Below, one piece after another: positions 15,922-21,718 of a DNA stretch of 21,718 bases (within the stretch, counting starts at the first letter, position 1; each line of letters begins with the position of its first letter). The notes below the pieces were generated by a model, which saw only the letters and a list, made by a program, of their open reading frames with translations, was not told the origin of the DNA and did no database searches. Location of the stretch: the NCBI GenBank assembly GCA_041675865.1, contig JBAYTA010000025.1:1-21718 (forward strand). Reading direction: 5' to 3'. Origin of the DNA: DUVT01 sp041675865. Its GTDB lineage: Bacteria > Bacillota_I > Bacilli_A > ML615J-28 > CAG-698. The translations under genes were made by a program, and so were the position numbers.

Positions 15922-16469
15922 AACCTAGAGTAATATTTTCAAGAGAAGAAATGTTTAAAATGAATAGGGATGCGCTATTAGAGCGAGGAGTTACTATCAA
16001 TGATATTGCGGAAATAGCTTTTAAACAACAATCTAGATATAATAAAGAAATATCTATGCGTGTATGTATAGAAAGCGTGGAGAAGATTTTATCTTATCGT
16101 GATATTTTCCATTTGGTTCAATTAAGTATTGAAATTGATAGAATGACTGAAGAAGGAATGTTTAAAGGTCCAATTCAAGATATTATGCGTGCAGATCTTG
16201 GTATGTTTGGAGTTGATGAAATTTTTGGGTTAAATATTGCAGCAATGTATGGGACTGTTGGTCAAACCAATTTTGGTGATATTGATGTTAATAAACCAGG
16301 GATTGTGAAAAGATTGAATGAAGATGGTAAAGGAGATAAGTGTCATACATTCTTAGATGATGTAGTAGGTGCACTTGGTGCAGCAGCATCTACAAGAGTT
16401 GCGCAAATTGTTAGTGAGGATGAATCTAATAAAGATCCTCATTATGAACCGATAAAATTTGATATCTAG
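15918..16469 (+). CDS. pgpA: Phosphatidylglycerophosphatase A-like protein (YutG/PgpA family)
   Basis: A 183-residue soluble-looking protein resembling B. subtilis YutG: ALLERGVTINDIAEIAF with a following Q..Y (about 19-41), then VDEIFGLNIAAMYGTVGQTNFGDID and KCHTFLDDVVGALGAAASTRVA (about 141-163), the acidic helix of the PgpA family. PgpA would convert phosphatidylglycerol-phosphate to phosphatidylglycerol; the YutG branch lacks the membrane helices of E. coli PgpA, so its true substrate is less certain. A perfect AAGGAGG at 15904-15910 is 7 nt before the start, which overlaps the fmt stop by 4 bp. Its link to fmt is operonic rather than functional as far as I can see. Confidence 0.75.
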   Translation: MKPRVIFSREEMFKMNRDALLERGVTINDIAEIAFKQQSRYNKEISMRVCIESVEKILSYRDIFHLVQLSIEIDRMTEEGMFKGPIQDIMRADLGMFGVDEIFGLNIAAMYGTVGQTNFGDIDVNKPGIVKRLNEDGKGDKCHTFLDDVVGALGAAASTRVAQIVSEDESNKDPHYEPIKFDI

Positions 16470-16478
16470 GATCTTACT

Positions 16479-17390
16479 ATGAGAACACAAAAAATTATTC
16501 CCCATTTATGGTTTAATAATGAAGTTAAAGAAGCAACGAACTTTTATGTAAATATATTTCCTGATTCTAAAATTGAAAATATAGTAACATTACATAATAC
16601 TCCCTCAGGAGATAGTGAGATAGTTACTTTTAAACTTTTAGATTATTCTTTCATTGCTATTAATGGTGGACCTTATTATAAATTTACACCAGCAATATCC
16701 TTTGTTGTGGTGTTTGAAGAAAAAGATAAAAATGCTAAAAGCGAGATTAAAAGAATTTGGGATGAGTTAATATCTGGAGGTATAGCTCGTATGCCACTTC
16801 AAGAATATGATTTCTCAAAATTATATGGTTGGGTGGAAGATAAATACGGTGTAGACTGGCAACTTATGCTAGTTGACGGATTGAATGAAGAAGATAAAAG
16901 AATTATTCCTCACTTACTATTTACTGAAGATGTGGCTGGACGAGCTGAAGAAGCGACAAATTTTTATATCTCAAACTTCAAGAATTCAAAAAGAGAAAGT
17001 ATTTATAAATATCCTTCAGGGATGGAACCAGACAAAGAAGGGACAGTAATGTTTACTGATTTTTATCTTGAAGGAATTTGCTTTGCGGCTGCAGATAGTG
17101 CAAGGGAGCATAATTATACATTTACACCAGCGATTTCTTTAATAATTAATTGTGAATCTCAAGCAGAAATTGATTATTATTGGGACAAACTCTCATATGT
17201 AAAAGAAGCTGAAGCTTGTGGATGGTTAGTTGATAAATATGGAGTTAGTTGGCAAGTCAATCCGGCTTTAATGGACGAAATGTTTTCTAAAGCAACTAAA
17301 GATGAATTGGCTAGAATTACTAAAGCATTCTTACCAATGAAAAAAATTGAGATTGAAAAAATTGTTGCTGCTTACAAAGGTAATAAATAA
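16479..17390 (+). CDS. Tandem VOC (PhnB-like) protein
   Basis: A 303-residue protein made of two vicinal-oxygen-chelate domains of the PhnB/3-demethylubiquinone-methyltransferase-like type. Each half begins with a similar strand-helix: IIPHLWFNNEVKEATNFYVNIF at about 5-26 and IIPHLLFTEDV then EEATNFYISNF at about 145-168, and each ends near DKYGV.WQ. The C-terminal 45 residues are a charged helical tail. Such proteins often serve as uncharacterised dioxygenase, isomerase or resistance-type folds; no reaction can be assigned. AGGAT at 16468-16472 overlaps the previous stop; it is the last gene of the priA operon. Confidence 0.8.
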   Translation: MRTQKIIPHLWFNNEVKEATNFYVNIFPDSKIENIVTLHNTPSGDSEIVTFKLLDYSFIAINGGPYYKFTPAISFVVVFEEKDKNAKSEIKRIWDELISGGIARMPLQEYDFSKLYGWVEDKYGVDWQLMLVDGLNEEDKRIIPHLLFTEDVAGRAEEATNFYISNFKNSKRESIYKYPSGMEPDKEGTVMFTDFYLEGICFAAADSAREHNYTFTPAISLIINCESQAEIDYYWDKLSYVKEAEACGWLVDKYGVSWQVNPALMDEMFSKATKDELARITKAFLPMKKIEIEKIVAAYKGNK

Positions 17391-17406
17391 AATATAATAG
17401 ACATTT

Positions 17407-17441
17407 AAAGTATAGGTAAAACTATACTTTTTTTATTTTTT
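17407..17441 (+). terminator. Terminator of the priA-fmt operon
   Basis: AAAGTATAG at 17407-17415 pairs with CTATACTTT at 17422-17430 around a 6-nt loop, followed by a long T-run (TTTTATTTTT). Confidence 0.92.
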
Positions 17442-17451
17442 ACATCTTCAA

Positions 17452-17495
17452 TTGCCTACACAAAAGAGGTAGTTATTAATACAATAATATTGTAT
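17452..17495 (+). promoter_or_regulatory. Candidate promoter with perfect palindrome before ABC operon
   Basis: ATACAATAATATTGTAT at 17479-17495 is a perfect inverted repeat with 8-bp arms around one A. A weak promoter, TTGCCT (17452-17457) and TTAATA (17476-17481, 18-bp spacer), would place the palindrome over the -10 and start point, the classic position of a repressor operator. The promoter match is poor; the palindrome itself is certain. No TPP, FMN or other riboswitch is visible in the short leader. Confidence 0.5.
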
Positions 17496-17517
17496 ATGGA
17501 TGTAAGGAGGCGACTAT

Positions 17518-18270
17518 GTGGTATTAGAATTAAAAAATGTTAACATGGAATTCTTTAATGAATATGATAAATTAGATGTACTAAAAGATATCAACTTTAG
17601 TGTAGATGAAGGCGAAATAGTAACTATAATTGGTCCTTCAGGTAGTGGAAAGACTACAATCCTAAACTTAATCTCAGGATTACTAAAACCTACATCAGGT
17701 AGCATAAAAGTAAATGGTAAGATTGGTTATATGTTTCAAAGAGATCATCTTTTTGAATGGAGAACAATATATAGAAATGTTATTCTTGGATTAGAAATAC
17801 AAAATAATCTAACAGAAGAGAATATAAATGGGGTTCTAAGAATGCTTAATATGTATGGTCTTTGGGAATTTAGAAATTCGAAACCTTCTGAATTATCTGG
17901 TGGTATGCGTCAAAGAGTAGCATTAATAAGAACTTTAGCAACTTCGCCTGATTTACTATTACTAGATGAACCATTTGCTGCATTAGATTATCAAACAAAA
18001 CTATTGGTTAGTGAAGATATGTATAAAATAATTAAAAATGAAAAGAAAACTACTATTATGGTTACCCATGATTTATCAGAAGCAATAGCAATGAGTGATC
18101 GAATAATTGTATTAAGTGATAGGCCAGCAAAAATTATTAAGACTCATGATATTAAGTTAACACTTGATAAAGAGAGAACACCACTAAGTTCACGAAAAGC
18201 TCCAGAATATAGAGAATATTTTGATATGTTATGGAGGGAATTAAATGAGAAATCAGATACAGAAATTTAA
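17518..18270 (+). CDS. ABC transporter ATP-binding protein (NitT/TauT/thiamine-precursor type)
   Basis: A 250-residue ATPase of the SsuB/TauB/ThiZ group, which drives import through the permease encoded next. Walker A GPSGSGKT is at 39-46, the Q-loop region reads MFQRDHLFEWRT, signature LSGGMRQR at about 126-133, Walker B with D150-E151 and H184 in MVTHD. All catalytic residues are present. The start is GTG 17518 with AAGGAGG at 17504-17510 and 7-nt spacing. An out-of-frame ATG at 17516 overlaps it and would run only three codons to TAG. Preceded by an operator-like palindrome. Substrate not readable from the ATPase. Confidence 0.92.
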   Translation: MVLELKNVNMEFFNEYDKLDVLKDINFSVDEGEIVTIIGPSGSGKTTILNLISGLLKPTSGSIKVNGKIGYMFQRDHLFEWRTIYRNVILGLEIQNNLTEENINGVLRMLNMYGLWEFRNSKPSELSGGMRQRVALIRTLATSPDLLLLDEPFAALDYQTKLLVSEDMYKIIKNEKKTTIMVTHDLSEAIAMSDRIIVLSDRPAKIIKTHDIKLTLDKERTPLSSRKAPEYREYFDMLWRELNEKSDTEI

Positions 18271-19033
18271 GCGAGATAAAAATTTTATAACATTTTGTAG
18301 AATTGGCCTTTTTGTTGCAATAATATTACTTTGGGAAGTTGGAGCAAAAACTGGAATATTAGATGAGTTTTTATTTTCTAGCCCGAGTGCAATATTAAAC
18401 CTATTGATAAAGTATATTGTTTCTAAAGAAATATGGAGACATTTATTTATTTCAGTTTTAGAAACGGTTGCTGGGATAATCTTTGGTACATTACTGGGTA
18501 TATTAATTGCAATAATATTATGGGCTAATAAATTCTTATCTAAGGTAGTAGAACCATTATTAGTTTTACTTAATGCTCTTCCAAAAACTGCACTAGCACC
18601 TATTATGATAATTTGGGCTGGAACAGGTGTTACTGGGATAGTAGTTGTTTCAATTTCAATTTTAATTGTTGTTACTATAATATCAACTTATAATTATTTT
18701 ATTAATGTTGATAAGGAAAAAATTAAGATGCTTAAAAGCTTTGGTGCAACAAAAACGCAGCTCTTCACGAATCTAATATTTCCTAGTAATTTAGTTAATA
18801 TTATTAATGTTGTGAAAATAAATATTGGTTTAGCTTGGGTTGGAGTTATTGTTGGAGAGTTTTTGGTCTCAAGAGCGGGTTTAGGATATTTAATTATGTA
18901 TGGTGGTCAGGTATTTAGGCTTGATCTAGTAATGATGGGGGTTGTCATTCTTTGTTTGATTGCATATTTAATGTATGCAATTGTAAATTTAATTGAAATA
19001 ATTTTAATTAAGAAGAGAGGTAAAAAAATTTGA
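18245..19033 (+). CDS. ABC transporter permease
   Basis: A 262-residue inner-membrane protein with about six hydrophobic segments and the EAA-type cytoplasmic loop (FGATKTQLFTNLIFPS, about 175-190) that contacts the ATPase. It belongs to the BPD_transp_1 SsuC/TauC-like group; LFSSPSAIL and the LNALPKTALAPIMIIW segment are typical. ATG 18245 has GGAGGGA at 18233-18239 and lies inside the ATPase gene (26-bp overlap), so the two are translationally coupled. A single permease gene suggests a homodimer. Confidence 0.9.
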   Translation: MRNQIQKFKRDKNFITFCRIGLFVAIILLWEVGAKTGILDEFLFSSPSAILNLLIKYIVSKEIWRHLFISVLETVAGIIFGTLLGILIAIILWANKFLSKVVEPLLVLLNALPKTALAPIMIIWAGTGVTGIVVVSISILIVVTIISTYNYFINVDKEKIKMLKSFGATKTQLFTNLIFPSNLVNIINVVKINIGLAWVGVIVGEFLVSRAGLGYLIMYGGQVFRLDLVMMGVVILCLIAYLMYAIVNLIEIILIKKRGKKI

Positions 19034-20043
19034 AATCAATTAAAATTTTAGTTTCCCTGGTTTTAGTAACAGTTGCTACATTTATGTTGAGTGCATGTGG
19101 TGGAAATAAAAATAAGATTACTATCGCAGAAGTAACCCATTCGGTTTTCTATGCTCCACAATATGTAGCACTTGAATTAGGGTATTTTGAAGATGAAGGA
19201 TTAGAAGTTGATTTAGTTTTAGCGGCTGGTGCAGATAAAACTATGGCAGCTTTATTAAGTAAGGATGCACAAATTGGTCTAATGGGACCAGAAGCAAGTA
19301 TATTCGTTTATAATGGCGGGCAAGAAAATTATGCAATTAATTTCATTCAATTAACTCAATGTGATGGTAGTTTCTTACTTGCAAGAGAAAGAATCGATAA
19401 TTTCACTTGGGATATGCTTAATGGTAAAGAAATTCTAGGAGGTCGCAAAGGTGGAATGCCTGAAATGACTTTAGAATATGTATTAAAAGCTAAAGGCTTA
19501 GAAGTAGGCCAAGATGATCCGACAAAATCTGTTAATGTAAGAACAGATGTTCAATTTGCAGCAATGGGTGGAGCATTTGCTAGTGGTGAAGGAGATTTTG
19601 TTACAATGTTCGAACCAGCTGCCTTAGAACTTGAAAAACAAGGTATCGGTTATGTGGTTGCATCAATTGGAAAAGAATCACCTGGTATTCCATTTACAGC
19701 ATACTGTGCTACTAAAGAATATATGGAGAAAAATCCAGATGTAATTCAAAAATTTACTAATGCAATTTATAAAGCACAAAAATGGGTTAAGAATCATACT
19801 GCTAGAGAAATAGCAGAAACAATTCATCCTCATTTTAAAGAAACATCATTAGATGATTTAACAAAAGTAATGCAAAGATATGTGGAAATTGAAGCTTGGA
19901 AAGCAGATCCAACATTCCCTGAAACAAGTCTAACTAAATTAATGGAAGTTATGGAACTTGCAAAGGAATTAGATAAACGTGCTCCATATAGTAAAATTGT
20001 AACTAATAAATATGCAAACGAAGCAGTAAAAAGCGTTGGATAA
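19030..20043 (+). CDS. Substrate-binding lipoprotein of the ABC importer (NMT1/ThiY-like)
   Basis: A 337-residue lipoprotein: signal peptide with lipobox LSAC, C23 as lipidation site. The mature part has the NMT1/SsuA/ThiY-type fold: EVTHSVFYAPQYVALELGYFEDEGLEVDL, LMGPEASI, GRKGGMPEMTLEYVL and TMFEPAALELE. The APQYVA..LGYF..EGLEV start is characteristic of binding proteins for pyrimidine precursors (ThiY), sulfonates, nitrate or riboflavin (RibY). This branch, with EVTHSVFYAP and GGRKGG, is common in Firmicutes with no ligand I can name. TTG start 19030 overlaps the permease stop by 4 bp; AGAGG at 19016-19020. It is external in a cell with one membrane. Confidence 0.9.
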   Translation: MKSIKILVSLVLVTVATFMLSACGGNKNKITIAEVTHSVFYAPQYVALELGYFEDEGLEVDLVLAAGADKTMAALLSKDAQIGLMGPEASIFVYNGGQENYAINFIQLTQCDGSFLLARERIDNFTWDMLNGKEILGGRKGGMPEMTLEYVLKAKGLEVGQDDPTKSVNVRTDVQFAAMGGAFASGEGDFVTMFEPAALELEKQGIGYVVASIGKESPGIPFTAYCATKEYMEKNPDVIQKFTNAIYKAQKWVKNHTAREIAETIHPHFKETSLDDLTKVMQRYVEIEAWKADPTFPETSLTKLMEVMELAKELDKRAPYSKIVTNKYANEAVKSVG

Positions 20044-20050
20044 TAAAAAT

Positions 20051-20085
20051 AGTTAAGAGTCTGAACTCTTAACTGTTTTTTGTTT
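20051..20085 (+). terminator. Terminator of the ABC operon
   Basis: AGTTAAGAGT at 20051-20060 pairs perfectly with ACTCTTAACT at 20065-20074 around a CTGA loop, followed by GTTTTTTGTTT. Confidence 0.93.
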
Positions 20086-20112
20086 GCTTATAAATTAAAA
20101 CTATAGTAAAAT
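20084..20112 (+). promoter_or_regulatory. Promoter of the methyltransferase gene
   Basis: TTGCTT at 20084-20089 and TAAAAT at 20107-20112, spacer 17 bp. The -35 lies in the tail of the previous terminator. Leader about 12-15 nt. Confidence 0.75.
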
Positions 20113-20131
20113 AAATTATTAGAGGTAGATT

Positions 20132-21073
20132 ATGAAAAATATGTTTATTTGCCCAAAATGCTTATCAAAAAGAAGTTTAGATTTTTGTGAGTGCAAGTTT
20201 AAACTAAAATCTAGAAATGGAGTATATGACTTATTAGATAAATCATATAAGAGTGATTTTGATGACATAGGCTATAAGTATTATTCTATTGACTCATCTT
20301 TAATCCAAGAGCAAATAGCTACTGAAATTTCGAGAATGATAAGTAGTGGGAATGTGCTAGATTTAGGATCAGGAGCAGGGCATATAGCTAGTGCATTAAT
20401 AAAATATCAATATAATTTAATATGTTTAGATTCATCTTTTGTCATGTTTGAGATATTTAAAAAAAGACTTTCTACTCTAGAGTATAATGAAGACCTATTA
20501 ACTCTAATAAGAGCAGATGCTCATAGGATACCACTTGAAAATGGCAGTATTGATCTTGTTATAGTGAGTAATCTATTTCATTTGCTAGCAGAACCTAAAA
20601 CTGTTCTAGCTGAAATTTATAGAATTCTCTCACCGACAGGAAAACTTCTGTTAATTAGTGATAGTAATGATAATGAGTATTTTGAATTTGGTGAAGAATT
20701 AGCTGAATACAACAATATGGTGAATACTTATAATAATTTATACTGGGAGAAGATGAAAGAACATAAACTATTTCCAAGAAAGGCTGATACTAGTTTTAAT
20801 CAATATTTAGAGGCAAGTAAATTATTTAAGAAACATTATTTTATTGAGACAGCGGAAATAGAGTATAGAGGAGTTAAAAAATTAAAAGATTTTCTAGAAA
20901 AAGAATATTCAAAATCAAGTTATGCAAAGAGTAATATTCCATCATCTATCCACTTAGATGTTCATGAAGAAGCGTTTAAAAATTTGTTTTATAAGAAAAG
21001 GACAGATTTATTAAATATAGAAGTATATTACAAAGGAAAGAATAAATCTACAATAGATGTCTATGAAAAGTAA
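20132..21073 (+). CDS. Class I SAM-dependent methyltransferase with N-terminal zinc finger
   Basis: A 313-residue methyltransferase. C7-P-K-C10 and C19-E-C21 form a small N-terminal zinc-type finger, followed by NGVYDLL, a layout like RlmA-type rRNA or other UbiE-like enzymes. SAM-binding motif I is VLDLGSGAGH (75-84); a motif II-like aspartate lies in LICLDSS; then RADAHRIPLENGSIDLVIVSNLFHLL, and a post-motif strand KLLLIS. The C-terminal 100 residues (LYWEKMKEHKLFP onward) are unlike RlmA as I know it, so target (RNA, quinone, other small molecule) is open. AGAGG at 20121-20125 is 6 nt before the start. Single-gene unit. Confidence 0.8.
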   Translation: MKNMFICPKCLSKRSLDFCECKFKLKSRNGVYDLLDKSYKSDFDDIGYKYYSIDSSLIQEQIATEISRMISSGNVLDLGSGAGHIASALIKYQYNLICLDSSFVMFEIFKKRLSTLEYNEDLLTLIRADAHRIPLENGSIDLVIVSNLFHLLAEPKTVLAEIYRILSPTGKLLLISDSNDNEYFEFGEELAEYNNMVNTYNNLYWEKMKEHKLFPRKADTSFNQYLEASKLFKKHYFIETAEIEYRGVKKLKDFLEKEYSKSSYAKSNIPSSIHLDVHEEAFKNLFYKKRTDLLNIEVYYKGKNKSTIDVYEK

Positions 21074-21096
21074 AAATCAGCAAAAATGCTGATTTT
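21073..21096. terminator. Bidirectional terminator of convergent genes
   Basis: AAAATCAGCA at 21073-21082 pairs perfectly with TGCTGATTTT at 21087-21096 around an AAAA loop. It touches the stop codons of both the methyltransferase (21071-21073) and the hydrolase (21095-21097), with T-runs on either strand. Confidence 0.9.
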
Positions 21097-21718
21097 ATTT
21101 CTCTTCAATATATTTTTTAAATAAATCAAATATTAATTTTGTTTCTTCACTATCTGCTAATATTTCTGGATGCCATTGGATTCCGATTATTGGCAGAGTT
21201 TTATGAACAAATGCTTCTACAGTACCATCGCTATATGAAGCAATTAATTCTAATCCTGGAGCTAATTCTTTAACTGCTTGATGATGATATGAATTTACAT
21301 TAATTATTTCTTTAAATGCAAGAAAATCATTTTTTGTTGTTTGAACCATGTGATCTTTAGCTAAATCTTCATGATTATCTATATGCTGGTAAAGAGATCC
21401 TCCTAAGAATATATTAATAGCTTGGTGTCCTCTGCAAATACCTAAAATCGGTTTTTGGTTTTTGAATGCATGTTCCACAATTGCTTTATCTAATACATCT
21501 AAATCAGGATAAACTTTCTTTGATTGTCCTTCATTTTTTTCATTGTAATAAGCAGGTTCAATATCACTACCGCCTGTAATTAAAAATGCATCACAAAGAT
21601 TTAGAATCTCTTCTACATTTGGATTATTTGTAAGAATCATAATTGTGTTAAATCCTCTAGAAGTTAATTGCTTTGCATATCTTGTATTTAAAAATTGTTT
21701 TTCTACTCCATTTTCATA
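21095..21718 (-). CDS. Gamma-glutamyl-gamma-aminobutyrate hydrolase-like class I amidotransferase, 5' truncated by window
   Basis: The 3' part (207 residues) of a peptidase C26/PuuD-like protein. The open frame does not begin at the methionine at 21640: 26 more codons to the edge at 21718 (YENGVEKQFLNTRYAKQL) fit the family's N-terminal region. Catalytic triad elements are GICRGHQAIN (nucleophile Cys), and GIQWHPE (His and Glu); a preceding LITGGSDIEPAYY loop and NSYHHQAVKEL are also typical. The family cleaves gamma-glutamyl amides, for example gamma-Glu-GABA in putrescine breakdown; without neighbours the substrate is unknown. The start and promoter lie outside the window. Convergent with the methyltransferase across a shared terminator. 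Confidence 0.92.
   Translation of the reverse strand, partial: YENGVEKQFLNTRYAKQLTSRGFNTIMILTNNPNVEEILNLCDAFLITGGSDIEPAYYNEKNEGQSKKVYPDLDVLDKAIVEHAFKNQKPILGICRGHQAINIFLGGSLYQHIDNHEDLAKDHMVQTTKNDFLAFKEIINVNSYHHQAVKELAPGLELIASYSDGTVEAFVHKTLPIIGIQWHPEILADSEETKLIFDLFKKYIEEK

Noticed and set aside
17441..17517. TPP or FMN riboswitch before the ABC operon
   Set aside because: The leader is too short and the conserved TPP (CTGAGA, ACCTGA) or FMN elements are not present.
21095..21640. Complete 181-residue hydrolase starting at 21640
   Set aside because: The same frame stays open to the window edge with 26 family-like residues, so the true start is outside.
1..21718. CRISPR array, insertion sequence, prophage, tRNA or rRNA
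   Set aside because: I saw no regularly spaced repeats, transposase-like ORF, phage genes, or tRNA/rRNA consensus elements on either strand.

Overview
The window is a clearly AT-rich stretch of bacterial chromosome carrying mostly housekeeping genes in Firmicutes-type order. TGA is a stop (ends of plsX, fmt and the ABC permease) and tryptophan is TGG, so the Mycoplasma/Spiroplasma code is excluded. Gene order (rpmB | fakA-recG-plsX-rnc; dnaD-nth; gmk-rpoZ-priA-fmt), RqcH, and a Cse60-like protein point to Bacilli in the broad sense. The many genes missing from the Bacillus-type blocks suggest a reduced lineage near Acholeplasma/Izemoplasma/Erysipelotrichia; the exact taxon is inference.

Layout. 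1-259: regulatory DNA with a long hairpin, a small dyad and an extended -10 promoter. 260-2434: a three-gene operon of a DUF1538 membrane transporter and two P-II-like proteins, closed by a terminator. 2453-2744: rpmB on the minus strand. 2870-4680: fakA with its own promoter and terminator. 4709-9713: a tight run recG-plsX-rnc-dnaD-nth (lipid synthesis, RNA processing, replication and repair). 9697-9914: a hairpin whose 3' arm and U-run hold the ribosome site and TTG start of a cse60-like small gene. 9911-11491: rqcH on the minus strand, overlapping the cse60 stop. 11594-12555: gmk-rpoZ with promoter and terminator. 12605-17441: priA-fmt-pgpA-like-VOC protein. 17479-20085: a lipoprotein-dependent ABC importer of the nitrate/sulfonate/thiamine-precursor superfamily, behind a perfect 17-bp palindrome. 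20084-21096: a zinc-finger methyltransferase. 21095-21718: the 3' part of a class I glutamine amidotransferase-like hydrolase cut by the window edge.

The most notable point is PriA. It sits at the normal locus and keeps its DNA-binding regions and eight zinc cysteines, but every readable helicase motif (Walker A, DEEH, motif III, V and VI) is lost by substitution in an intact reading frame. It looks like a helicase-dead restart factor. Other points worth a second look are the nth-cse60-rqcH junction, the DUF1538/P-II operon, and the operator-like palindrome before the orphan ABC importer.
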